Counted from the stretch's first letter, positions 1 to 6,730 are shown. The stretch is DNA of 11,184 bases from Clostridia bacterium (GCA_030530185.1 JAUMVL010000046.1:1-11184); one strand, 5' to 3'. Notes: generated from the sequence alone by a model not told the origin. A program made the numbers and translations.

Positions 1-244
1 CGTCCGGACAGGTCAACCGATCGGTCTGCATGGCAAATCCCGCTTCAAGCGATGCTGCTTCCAGATCGTAAATCTGAGTCGAATAACGGGGGCTTGCCTC
101 GGCAACCTCATTTCCGGCACAAAAGGTTCTCTGATTTACAAACGCCAGCCCCGTAAAAAGCAGAATCAGAACAACAAGGCCGATTCATTCGTACAGCCTT
201 GCCTTGCTGCCGGTCAGGAAGGTATGGTTACGCGATTTTGCCAT
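1..244 (-). pseudogene. Membrane-anchored or exported protein gene, interrupted by in-frame TGA (partial)
   Basis: Read on the minus strand, an ATG at 244-242 opens 19 codons rich in Lys and Arg (MAKSRNHTF to ARLYE). An in-frame TGA follows at 187-185. The same frame then stays open to the window edge. Straight after the TGA it encodes a strong hydrophobic helix (IGLVVLILLFTGLAFV), and after that a polar region that looks extracytoplasmic. Basic N-terminus, helix and polar stretch together read as one signal-anchor protein split by the stop. TGA is one base from TGG (Trp), which would fit at the start of the helix. There is no ATG, GTG or TTG in frame between the TGA and the end of the helix that could restore it. 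The gene starts 3 nt after the upstream acyltransferase homologue ends, so the two are probably co-transcribed. I do not recognise the family, and the C-terminal part is outside the window. A sequencing error is a real alternative to a genuine nonsense mutation. Confidence 0.6.
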
Positions 245-247
245 AGC

Positions 248-1198
248 TTATTCCACGTCGCGAATGACTTGCGCCGGCGGATCGTCAAGCTGATGCGGAT
301 TGCGGATATAGCTTTTCATCAGCTTGAATGCAGAGGCATAGTAGAACCCATCGCAGATGCGTTCATCGCAGACGACCGTATAATCGACATACTTGTGCGT
401 GACAACCGTACCGTCCGCTTGCAGGTCGTTCTCTTTCCGCTTCGCGCCGAAGGAAAGGAAGGCAGGAACGTTGCCGAAGTCATAGAGATGATGGTACACC
501 GGCGGAATGCCAAGCGAGCCCATGGATGTAATAAAGAACGAGCCGTGGAACGGACTGACCTCCAAAAGCGATTTTGGAAGCAACCCAAAGTAGTCGATCA
601 GCTTCAAAAACCAGATCGAGAATTTCAGGAGCACGCCGGGGATGTGTGCGATCACGTCGGCAGTCTTGTCAAAGTCACTGTCGGGAGCTCCGGAACGGAT
701 ATCCTCGAGGAGCTTATTCAGCTTCTCATAAACCTGATCCGCCGTGTCCGTCGGCAGAAAATGCATTTTGACAATTGTCTCTTCGGCTTCGAGCGTCATC
801 TCCCGTTTCACGGTCAGCAGCACCTGAATATCGTCATCCCGTGCGAACAGCTTTTGCCCGGACAGGAAGCGGTTGACGCCGGGACGCTGCGAGACCACGT
901 GCACATATGCCGCAAGGAGGACATGCATAATACCGAAGCCCTTCAGGCCTTGCTTGCGTTTTTTCCGAATATAGTTTTCCACCTCGGTAACTTCAAATGA
1001 GTCGTGGAAATAAACGCTCGAACCGTTGCGGTTGGGCATAATGTACAGCGCAACCCGGTTCATCGCAGGCAGAGAACGAATCAGCCGTCCGTCTTTGCGA
1101 TCGCCAAATCGTTTATGATACTTCTTCGGTTCTTCCTGTTGCTGCTTTGGCTTTGCCGGCGTTTCGACAGGTGAGACATTGGACTCCACTTCTTCCAT
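248..1198 (-). CDS. 2-oxoacid dehydrogenase E2/CAT-like acyltransferase homologue without lipoyl domain
   Basis: A 316-residue protein resembling the catalytic domain of E2 dihydrolipoamide acyltransferases and chloramphenicol acetyltransferase. A charged, Pro/Gln/Lys-rich N-terminus (about residues 1-40) precedes the fold; there is no lipoyl or E1/E3-binding domain. Recognisable segments are NRVALYIMPNRNGSS, a helix with KGFGIMHVLLAAYVHVVSQ (about 95-125), the late motif SPFHGSFFITSMGSLGIPP and the C-terminal DERICDGFYYASAF. In true E2 and CAT enzymes the last motif is HRxxDG with a catalytic His. Here Glu279 takes that place, while Arg280, Asp283 and Gly284 are kept, so ordinary acyl transfer is doubtful. 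I recall Clostridia homologues annotated as E2-like with this same DERICDG motif, which would make it a subfamily trait, not a defect. The start at 1198 is chosen because GAGGGG sits 8 nt upstream; an ATG 18 nt further upstream is poorly placed. No E1 or E3 genes are nearby. The true substrate is unknown. Confidence 0.8.
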   Translation of the reverse strand: MEEVESNVSPVETPAKPKQQQEEPKKYHKRFGDRKDGRLIRSLPAMNRVALYIMPNRNGSSVYFHDSFEVTEVENYIRKKRKQGLKGFGIMHVLLAAYVHVVSQRPGVNRFLSGQKLFARDDDIQVLLTVKREMTLEAEETIVKMHFLPTDTADQVYEKLNKLLEDIRSGAPDSDFDKTADVIAHIPGVLLKFSIWFLKLIDYFGLLPKSLLEVSPFHGSFFITSMGSLGIPPVYHHLYDFGNVPAFLSFGAKRKENDLQADGTVVTHKYVDYTVVCDERICDGFYYASAFKLMKSYIRNPHQLDDPPAQVIRDVE

Positions 1199-1230
1199 CG
1201 CAATAACCCCTCGATTCATTCGATACCTTA

Positions 1231-1258
1231 AGTATAGCAAAAAAAACTCGTCTTGCAA
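1231..1258 (-). promoter_or_regulatory. Sigma-A promoter for the minus-strand acyltransferase homologue operon
   Basis: On the minus strand a -35 TTGCAA (1258-1253) is followed by a 16-nt T-rich spacer and a -10 TATACT (1236-1231). Transcription would begin near 1224, about 25 nt before the chosen start codon at 1198. The -35 box lies inside a 12-bp palindrome. Confidence 0.65.
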
Positions 1259-1261
1259 GAC
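1250..1261. promoter_or_regulatory. Perfect 12-bp palindrome between divergent promoters (candidate operator)
   Basis: GTCTTGCAAGAC is identical on both strands. It covers the -35 box of the minus-strand promoter and ends 9 nt before the -35 box of the plus-strand U32 promoter. The position suits a regulator able to act on both promoters. No regulator gene is adjacent, and the site occurs here once, so the operator role is inferred from symmetry and position only. Confidence 0.35.
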
Positions 1262-1270
1262 TGTTTTTCG

Positions 1271-1299
1271 TTGCAATGGGACAGAAAAACGGATATAAT
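1271..1299 (+). promoter_or_regulatory. Sigma-A promoter for the U32-family gene
   Basis: A -35 TTGCAA (1271-1276), a 17-nt spacer and a perfect -10 TATAAT (1294-1299) give a start point near 1306. The ribosome binding site GGGAG (1308-1312) lies 8 nt before the ATG at 1321, so the leader is only about 15 nt. Confidence 0.8.
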
Positions 1300-1320
1300 G
1301 CGAAACAGGGAGATGCTATC

Positions 1321-3357
1321 ATGCAACACAAACCGGAGATTTTGGCGCCTGTCGGGTCGGAAGAAGCCTTGATCGCCGCCGTGCGAAGCGGCGCGGATGC
1401 AGTTTATTTCGGGACGGGCGAGTGCAACGCAAGACGAAACGCAGGCAGGTTTGAGGGTGAAGCGCTGGACGAGGCGGTTCGCTATTGTCATGCGCGCAAT
1501 GTTCGCGTCTATCTGACCGTCAACACGCTGTTAAGGGATGAGGAACTGCAAACTGCTGCAAATACCTTGGAACATATCGCCCGAAGCGGCGCGGATGGCG
1601 TCATCATTCAGGACTTTGCCGTAGCGGACCTCGCAAAAAGAATTTGTCCGTCGCTTGAACGCCATGCGTCTACACAAATGGCAGTACACAATGCGGCGGG
1701 CGTTCTGCAATTGGAGGAGATGGGCTTCTCACGCGTTGTATTGGCGCGGGAGCTTTCCGGGAAGGAAATTCGGCTTATCCGGGAACAAACTCATGCTGAG
1801 CTCGAGGTGTTTGTACACGGTGCGCTTTGCATGAGTGCATCCGGCATGTGTTATCTGTCCGCAAGTCTCGGCGAGCGAAGCGGAAACCGCGGTACGTGCG
1901 CGCAGCCGTGCCGGCTTCCGTTTGCATGCAACGGAGCGGATTACTGCCTGTCGCTGAAGGATATGTCGCACCTGTCGTATTTGCAGGAGCTTGCCAAGAT
2001 CGGGGTTGCCTCATGTAAGATAGAGGGGCGCATGAAGCGTCCGGAATATGTTGCGGCATCAGTCAACGCGGCACGTTGTGCGCGGGACTGCGAACCATAT
2101 GAGACGGACGGCCTCAAAGCTGTTTTCTCGCGCAGCGGGTTTACCGACGGCTATTATACCGGAAAACGCGATCATTCCATGTTCGGGGTTCGGACACAGG
2201 AGGATGCGGAACGGTCCAAGGCGGTCTTGTCGGGATTTAAGGAACTGTATCGCAGCGAGCGGGCTTCGGTACCGATTTCGGCTGCACTGACCGTTCAAAC
2301 GGGCATTCCGATTTCTTTAACCGTATCAGACGGAATAAACACAGTCAATGTGACGGGAGCGCTTCCGCAAGCGGCGCAAACCGTTTCGGCAACCGAACAG
2401 ACATTGTTGCGAAATCTCCAAAAAACAGGCGGCACTCCGTTCGCCTTGCAGAAGGCGAATGTTTTGCTGGATGATGGGCTGATGGTTCCGTCTTCGAGCT
2501 TAAATGCCCTAAGACGCGAAGCACTCGAACATCTGCTGCATAAACGGGAACAGCCTCTCCAAAGAGAGATTCATTCCGTGACAGTTTTGCAGCAAGCGCA
2601 TGGAAGGCATTGCAAAACACCGCAAATGCGGGTTCGATATGCAAACGTCGGACAGATGGTTGCCGATCCGGCCGTTTCGGCCTGTTCCTTGCCGATCGGT
2701 GAGCTGATTTCTCATCCGGAGCTGATCGCCCCGAACGTATGGTGCGAGCTGCCGGAGCTGATTTACCCGATGGAGGAGGAACGGATCGAACGACAGCTGC
2801 TTGCCTTAAAAGAGCAGGGATTAACGGATACGGTTGTCGGAAATATCGGAGCAATTCGGCTTGCAAAGAATGCGGGGCTGAAGGCGCATGGCGGATATGG
2901 ATGGAACCTTACCAATCATCTTGCGGCTGAAGCCATGGCGCGGATGGGGTTGGAGGATTTGACCGTTTCGTTCGAACTGTCGTATCCGAAGATGCGCGAT
3001 CTCGCTTCTGAAATTCCACTCGGCTGCATTGTAGCGGGCAGGCTTCCGCTGATGCAGCTTCGATCTTGCCCGGCGAGGAAAAACACCGGGTGCGGTACAT
3101 GCGACGGGCACCCGGTTGTTACCGACCGCACGGGTCGCTCGTTCCCGCTTGTCTGCCACAATCGCAGCTATTCCACCATGCTGAACAGCGTGCTGTACGA
3201 TACGGCGGATAAGCGTTGGCCGGGTCTCGATTTCTATACGGTCTATCTGACGATCGAGACAAAAGAAGAAGCACGAATGCTTCTGTCTTCTGTTCTGGCC
3301 CATGAAAAGCCGGATCGAGAACGCACGACCGGTATGAGTTTCCGGACGCTTTTGTAA
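1321..3357 (+). CDS. U32-family (peptidase U32/RlhA-like) Fe-S protein
   Basis: A 678-residue member of the long U32 family. The N-terminal half is a TIM-barrel-like U32 domain: it opens with KPEILAPVGSEEALIAAV and GADAVYFG, and carries the family signature VFVHGALCMSASGMCYLS, then GTCAQPC and SCKIEGRMKRPEYVA. Cys170, Cys177, Cys193 and Cys232 match in spacing the four cysteines I recall as binding a [4Fe-4S] cluster in UbiU, so a cluster is likely. The C-terminal part holds a second Cys group (583, 591, 594 and 612). Although the family was named for peptidases, characterised relatives are RNA- or quinone-hydroxylating factors: RlhA modifies 23S rRNA C2501, and UbiU/UbiV act in ubiquinone synthesis. 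An rRNA-modification role is the best guess for a Clostridia member. The start at 1321 has GGGAG 8 nt upstream and follows a strong promoter; an upstream in-frame ATG at 1276 lies before the -10 box. It is transcribed alone and ends at a terminator. Confidence 0.88.
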   Translation: MQHKPEILAPVGSEEALIAAVRSGADAVYFGTGECNARRNAGRFEGEALDEAVRYCHARNVRVYLTVNTLLRDEELQTAANTLEHIARSGADGVIIQDFAVADLAKRICPSLERHASTQMAVHNAAGVLQLEEMGFSRVVLARELSGKEIRLIREQTHAELEVFVHGALCMSASGMCYLSASLGERSGNRGTCAQPCRLPFACNGADYCLSLKDMSHLSYLQELAKIGVASCKIEGRMKRPEYVAASVNAARCARDCEPYETDGLKAVFSRSGFTDGYYTGKRDHSMFGVRTQEDAERSKAVLSGFKELYRSERASVPISAALTVQTGIPISLTVSDGINTVNVTGALPQAAQTVSATEQTLLRNLQKTGGTPFALQKANVLLDDGLMVPSSSLNALRREALEHLLHKREQPLQREIHSVTVLQQAHGRHCKTPQMRVRYANVGQMVADPAVSACSLPIGELISHPELIAPNVWCELPELIYPMEEERIERQLLALKEQGLTDTVVGNIGAIRLAKNAGLKAHGGYGWNLTNHLAAEAMARMGLEDLTVSFELSYPKMRDLASEIPLGCIVAGRLPLMQLRSCPARKNTGCGTCDGHPVVTDRTGRSFPLVCHNRSYSTMLNSVLYDTADKRWPGLDFYTVYLTIETKEEARMLLSSVLAHEKPDRERTTGMSFRTLL

Positions 3358-3377
3358 ATGGAATACTTCTTTTGTCA

Positions 3378-3407
3378 AACCGTGGGCTTCGGCTCACGGT
3401 TCTTTTC
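3378..3407 (+). terminator. Rho-independent terminator after the U32 gene
   Basis: AACCGTGGGC and GCTCACGGTT form a 10-bp stem (one G-U pair) closed by a stable UUCG tetraloop, followed by CTTTTC. It lies 20 nt after the U32 stop codon and isolates that gene from the sporulation operon. Its T-rich tail touches the -35 box of the sigma-E-like promoter. Confidence 0.8.
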
Positions 3408-3434
3408 ATACATGCCGTCACAATCGCATACAGT
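3406..3434 (+). promoter_or_regulatory. Sigma-E-type promoter of the spoIIIA operon
   Basis: TCATACAT (3406-3413), a 13-nt spacer and CATACAGT (3427-3434) match the Bacillus sigma-E pattern (-35 like GHATANNT, -10 like CATACANT). The start point would be near 3441, just before the ribosome binding site CGGAGGA (3444-3450) and the spoIIIAA ATG at 3456. In B. subtilis spoIIIA is transcribed by sigma-E in the mother cell, which agrees. Confidence 0.75.
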
Positions 3435-3455
3435 AGGGCATGACGGAGGACGAGC

Positions 3456-4394
3456 ATGGAACGATGGAAAACCGAATTGCTGCCGCTGCTTCCGCGAGCG
3501 GTACAGAATGTTTTGAAGCAGATCCCGGAGGAGGAATGTTTGCTGGAGATCCGGTTGCGCGCGGAACAACCGATGCAGCTTGTATTTGCGACCGGTGATC
3601 GCAGCGTCTATGCGGCGGGCGGAAGGCCGATGCTGACGCAGGACGCGTGCGTGAATCTTTTGTCCGCCTTTTGCGAACAATCGGTCTACGCATGGGAACA
3701 GGAGCTTTCGGACGGATTTCTGACGATCCGGGGAGGCTTTCGTGTCGGTATTGCAGGCCGTGCGATCCGGCAGGAGAACGGTCTCGTTCGCTATACCAAT
3801 GTCAACGGATTCTGCATTCGGATTATCCGGGAGGTGAAGAATGCTGCAAGGCCGCTGGTTCCGTTTTTGACGGAACATGGTAGAGTGCAGTCGATTCTTT
3901 TGATCTCGCCGCCGAATTTCGGGAAGACGACCGTGCTGCGGGATCTCATTCGGATCGTATCAAACGGATTGTACGGTGTCCCGCCAATGCGCGTGTGCGT
4001 GGCAGATGAGCGGTTTGAACTGTGCGGATCCTTTGATGGATCATGCGCGTTTGATCTCGGGATTCGTACCGACGTGGTTTCCGGCCTGAAGAAGGCGGAG
4101 GCGCTCGAGCGAATGCTTGCGGCGCTTTCCCCGCAGGTGCTGGCAACCGACGAGCTGCGGACGGAGCGCGATGCAGAGGCAATCCATCGAGCACGGGCGT
4201 GCGGCGTTCAGGTCTTTGCAACGGCACATGCGGATGCCCCGGACAACTTATGGAAACGATCGACGATGCAGCGATTGAAAACGGATGCGATCTTTGACCG
4301 AATCATCTTGCTGGGAGATGCTCCGATCGGCGCGATTCGTCAGATCTATGACGGTACCGGACGCCTGCTTCGCCTCGTGGAGGAAAGCGCATGA
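3456..4394 (+). CDS. spoIIIAA: Stage III sporulation ATPase SpoIIIAA
   Basis: A 312-residue ATPase of the secretion-ATPase type that energises the SpoIIIA-SpoIIQ channel between mother cell and forespore; it acts on the mother-cell face of the outer forespore membrane. The N-terminal domain includes the family's EIRLRAEQP and IRGGFRVGIAGRA segments. The P-loop is SPPNFGKTT with Lys157. It has Ser where the classical Walker A Gly stands, a substitution I recall in other SpoIIIAA proteins. Walker B is QVLATDELRT, with Asp232 and Glu233, followed by DAEAI. The usual DEIG/DELG is here DELR, a small departure. Length is close to the B. subtilis protein (about 307). CGGAGGA lies 5 nt before the ATG. 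The stop overlaps the spoIIIAB start (ATGA), implying coupled translation. Identity is also fixed by the seven spoIIIA genes that follow. Confidence 0.96.
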   Translation: MERWKTELLPLLPRAVQNVLKQIPEEECLLEIRLRAEQPMQLVFATGDRSVYAAGGRPMLTQDACVNLLSAFCEQSVYAWEQELSDGFLTIRGGFRVGIAGRAIRQENGLVRYTNVNGFCIRIIREVKNAARPLVPFLTEHGRVQSILLISPPNFGKTTVLRDLIRIVSNGLYGVPPMRVCVADERFELCGSFDGSCAFDLGIRTDVVSGLKKAEALERMLAALSPQVLATDELRTERDAEAIHRARACGVQVFATAHADAPDNLWKRSTMQRLKTDAIFDRIILLGDAPIGAIRQIYDGTGRLLRLVEESA

Positions 4395-4831
4395 AAACAA
4401 TTGGAATCGGACTGTTGTTTCTCTTCTGTACCGTGGCAGGGTTTGTGAGAGCCGACCGACTTCAGAATCGTTATCGGGCGCTATGTGCGCTTTGCCGCGA
4501 CGTCGAAACACTTTTGCTGATGATCCGAACCAGACGGATCCCGATCCGACAAGCAACGAAACACCTTGGAGACGGACCGCTGAAACGACTGTTGGACCAG
4601 GGAAAACGGGCGCTGTTGCCGGAGTTTAGCGATGCGGAAAAGCAGCAGCTGATCGACTTTTCCGATATGCTCTCCATCGGGAGCGGAGAAGAGATCGCGG
4701 CACAGGGGGAAGCCTTGCGGGAAATGCTGCAAAACGCATGCCGTGCGGCAAAACAGGATGCCGAACAGGCGAAGGTCGTGCGTTCGATCGGGGTTTTATG
4801 CGGAGCAGTGTTCGCGGTGGTATTATGGTAA
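4391..4831 (+). CDS. spoIIIAB: Stage III sporulation protein SpoIIIAB
   Basis: A 146-residue protein with an N-terminal membrane segment (about residues 4-20), a largely helical middle and a hydrophobic C-terminal tail (about 130-146, GVLCGAVFAVVLW). This two-anchor layout is that of SpoIIIAB, which resembles GspF-like membrane components of type II secretion and is thought to connect the SpoIIIAA ATPase to the membrane complex. It is somewhat shorter than the B. subtilis protein (about 171). Helical segments such as YRALCALCRDVETLLLMIRTR and the Glu/Gln-rich stretch near 95-125 fit. It overlaps spoIIIAA by 4 nt and is followed 12 nt later by spoIIIAC. Assignment rests on position and topology more than on distinctive motifs. 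Confidence 0.9.
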   Translation: MKTIGIGLLFLFCTVAGFVRADRLQNRYRALCALCRDVETLLLMIRTRRIPIRQATKHLGDGPLKRLLDQGKRALLPEFSDAEKQQLIDFSDMLSIGSGEEIAAQGEALREMLQNACRAAKQDAEQAKVVRSIGVLCGAVFAVVLW

Positions 4832-4843
4832 GGAGAGACGCGG

Positions 4844-5041
4844 ATGGAAATCGAGGTATTGTTCAAGGTGGCGGGAATCGGAATCCTTGCTGCGGTGATC
4901 GTACAGCTGTTGAAACAGAATGGTCGGGAAGAGGTCGCCACGGTTGCGGCGATTGTCGGCCTTTTGATTGCAACGATGCTGATGATCTCGTTGCTTTCCG
5001 AGTTGATTGATACCATCCGAACGACTTTTTCCCTGTATTGA
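4844..5041 (+). CDS. spoIIIAC: Stage III sporulation protein SpoIIIAC
   Basis: A 65-residue, very hydrophobic protein with two predicted transmembrane helices (about 5-22 and 32-53) around a short polar loop containing LLKQNGREEVA. Length and sequence (KVAGIGILAAVIVQLLKQ) are typical of SpoIIIAC, a small membrane subunit of the SpoIIIA-SpoIIQ channel. GGAGAG lies 6 nt before the ATG. One nt separates it from spoIIIAD. Confidence 0.95.
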   Translation: MEIEVLFKVAGIGILAAVIVQLLKQNGREEVATVAAIVGLLIATMLMISLLSELIDTIRTTFSLY

Positions 5042-5042
5042 T

Positions 5043-5435
5043 ATGGAAAAACAGGTATTGATTGCAGTGATCGGAGTCAGCTGCTGCGTTCTGTTTCGTT
5101 CCGTCAAACCGGAATATGCGTTTGTTTCGGCGGTGGTTACGGGATCGTTGCTGCTGCTGCCTGCCGTTGCCGATGCAGCGCACTTAACGGATACCATACA
5201 AGCGATAGCCGACCGATTCGGGGTCACGGAAACATACGGGAAAGCCTTGTTCAAGATTATTGCGACCGTGTACCTGACCCATTTCGGCGCCAGCCTTTGC
5301 CGGGATCACGGCCTTTCGGCGCAGGCCGGCAATCTCGAGCTCGGCGGGCGGATTTGCATTCTGACGTATACGCTTCCTGCCATGGTAACGCTGCTCGAAA
5401 CCGGAATCTCCCTGCTGAACGGAGCAATGCGGTGA
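5043..5435 (+). CDS. spoIIIAD: Stage III sporulation protein SpoIIIAD
   Basis: A 130-residue membrane protein, close to the roughly 133 residues of the B. subtilis protein. Three to four hydrophobic segments are visible, and the C-terminal half has the family stretch KALFKIIATVYLTHFGASLC, then AGNLELGGRICIL. It is a polytopic subunit of the mother cell-forespore channel. The start at 5043 is taken because it follows the spoIIIAC stop by one nt. No strong Shine-Dalgarno is visible, so translation probably depends on termination-reinitiation from spoIIIAC. An earlier in-frame ATG at 5007 would overlap spoIIIAC by 35 nt and add an untypical N-terminus. The stop codon overlaps the GTG start of spoIIIAE. 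Confidence 0.94.
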   Translation: MEKQVLIAVIGVSCCVLFRSVKPEYAFVSAVVTGSLLLLPAVADAAHLTDTIQAIADRFGVTETYGKALFKIIATVYLTHFGASLCRDHGLSAQAGNLELGGRICILTYTLPAMVTLLETGISLLNGAMR

Positions 5436-6553
5436 GGCGCGTCGTTCTTACGGCTTTGCTGGTACTGCTGCCGGTTACGCTGCTTGCCGCGGAGGAAACG
5501 GAGCAGACGGATGACCTCAGGCTGATTCTCAATGAACTTGACCTGTCCGAGTGGGATCGCTGGTTTGTTGAATCGGCGCCGGATACGGAGTTTGTCCCGT
5601 CGGAGTTTCTGACAACGGTCATGCTGGAGGGAACGGTCCCGAATGAACCTTCCGACTGGATGGAGGGACTGTGGAACGCTGCCCGGGCGGAGTTTCTGCT
5701 GATCGCAAGAAAGGGGATCTTGTACCTCGGTTTCGGCGTACTGACCGCATTCATCGGCGGCGTGCTTCCTCTCGAGAATTCGGATACAGCCGAGATCGCG
5801 GTTCGGGTGCTCGGCGGATGCATGGTACTGGGTCTCTGTTCGCCGGCTTTGCAGGAAACGGTGGCATTGCTGGAACGAATTCGAGACGGAGCACAGGTAC
5901 TGCTGCCGGCGCTTCTGGGATTCTTTTCTTTGTTCGATTTTTCGGCGAGCGGACCTGTTCTGATTTCGCAGATTGCATTCCTATCGGATGTTGCGATTCA
6001 AATCGGGATCGATTGGGTGATTCCGCTTGCATTGTTTGGAGGAATGGTACAGGCCATTGATTGCTTTCCCGGACAGAGGATCGGTTCGATTTCGCGGCTT
6101 TGCCTAAGGATCGGTCGCTGGCTGCTGCGAATCGCATCGTCCGTTTATCTGACCGTCACGGCAATTCGCGGAACCGTTGCGGTTCATGCCGATTCCGTGT
6201 TTTTCCGAACCGCGAAGCTTGCGACCGGAAGCCTGCCGTTTGTCGGCGGCCTCGTATCCGGTTCGGTGGATACGTTGTTTGAATGTGTTCGCTTGACACG
6301 CTCCATGCTTGGACTTACCGGAGTCCTTGTTTTGGGCGGAACGGTGTTGAAACCGATGATACGGCTCCTTCTGGAACAGCTCATGCTGAAGGGCTGTGCG
6401 GCGTTGATGCTTCCTCTCGGAGCACAATCGTATGCGGAACTGCTGTTGCGGCTGTCCGATATGTTCGGCTTGATTCTGTTGGTGGTCATTGTGTCGTATG
6501 TATGGACGGCGGGAACGTTCGGACTGGTCATGGGCGTCTGGCAAGGCATATGA
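5432..6553 (+). CDS. spoIIIAE: Stage III sporulation protein SpoIIIAE (GTG start)
   Basis: A 373-residue protein with an N-terminal signal peptide (about 1-21, ending LLAA before EETEQ), an exported acidic stretch (about 22-88) and then many hydrophobic helices (about 95-115, 122-145, 155-172, 195-210, 232-250, 290-310, 320-332 and 343-366). This is the architecture of SpoIIIAE (about 399 residues in B. subtilis), the large polytopic subunit of the channel. GTG at 5432 is chosen as start: GGAG lies 7 nt upstream, it overlaps the spoIIIAD TGA (GTGA), and it places the signal peptide at the N-terminus. Initiation further upstream would add 45 residues read from the shadow of spoIIIAD. The stop overlaps the spoIIIAF ATG (ATGA). 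Confidence 0.95.
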   Translation: MRRVVLTALLVLLPVTLLAAEETEQTDDLRLILNELDLSEWDRWFVESAPDTEFVPSEFLTTVMLEGTVPNEPSDWMEGLWNAARAEFLLIARKGILYLGFGVLTAFIGGVLPLENSDTAEIAVRVLGGCMVLGLCSPALQETVALLERIRDGAQVLLPALLGFFSLFDFSASGPVLISQIAFLSDVAIQIGIDWVIPLALFGGMVQAIDCFPGQRIGSISRLCLRIGRWLLRIASSVYLTVTAIRGTVAVHADSVFFRTAKLATGSLPFVGGLVSGSVDTLFECVRLTRSMLGLTGVLVLGGTVLKPMIRLLLEQLMLKGCAALMLPLGAQSYAELLLRLSDMFGLILLVVIVSYVWTAGTFGLVMGVWQGI

Positions 6554-6729
6554 AAGCTGTATTTCCGTATCTGTTCCGATGGATCGGGTTGCTTGCGGTT
6601 ACATCAATCGCGGAATCGCTTCTGCCGGATCGAGGAATCTTCCGGACCGCACGAATCGGGATCGGACTGTGCTATCTTATGGAGATGATTTCGCAAATTT
6701 CGGTCATACTTTCGGTGCTCGGAGGATAG
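6550..6729 (+). CDS. spoIIIAF: Stage III sporulation protein SpoIIIAF, short form without soluble domain
   Basis: Only 59 residues. Two membrane helices (about 5-22 and 33-56) flank the polar turn ESLLPDRGIFRTAR, which parallels the N-terminus of B. subtilis SpoIIIAF (about 206 residues), where two helices precede a soluble C-terminal domain with a ring-building fold. Here the frame stops directly after the second helix, and spoIIIAG starts after one more base, so no DNA is left for that domain. The start overlaps the spoIIIAE stop. The spoIIIAG ribosome binding site GGAGGA is formed by the last two Gly codons and the stop. There is no sign of a frameshifted remnant. Identity rests on position between spoIIIAE and spoIIIAG and on the helix-turn-helix pattern. 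Confidence 0.82.
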   Translation: MKAVFPYLFRWIGLLAVTSIAESLLPDRGIFRTARIGIGLCYLMEMISQISVILSVLGG

Positions 6730-6730
6730 G

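Noticed and set aside
185..187. TGA read as tryptophan through an altered genetic code, or as selenocysteine
   Set aside because: TGA ends spoIIIAA, AC, AD, AE, amaP, the DUF2273 gene, nusB and the Kae1-like gene, mostly next to or overlapping the next start, and TGG is used for Trp throughout. No SECIS-like structure is evident after the codon, and the position suits Trp better than Sec.
224..1000. A 258-codon plus-strand open frame opposite the acyltransferase homologue
   Set aside because: It is antisense to a well-supported gene, has no family features and no ribosome binding site.
2345..3378. Several minus-strand open frames of 170-185 codons inside the U32 gene
   Set aside because: They have low-complexity Arg/Pro/Ser-rich translations, mutual overlap and no start signals; they are shadows of the U32 reading frame.
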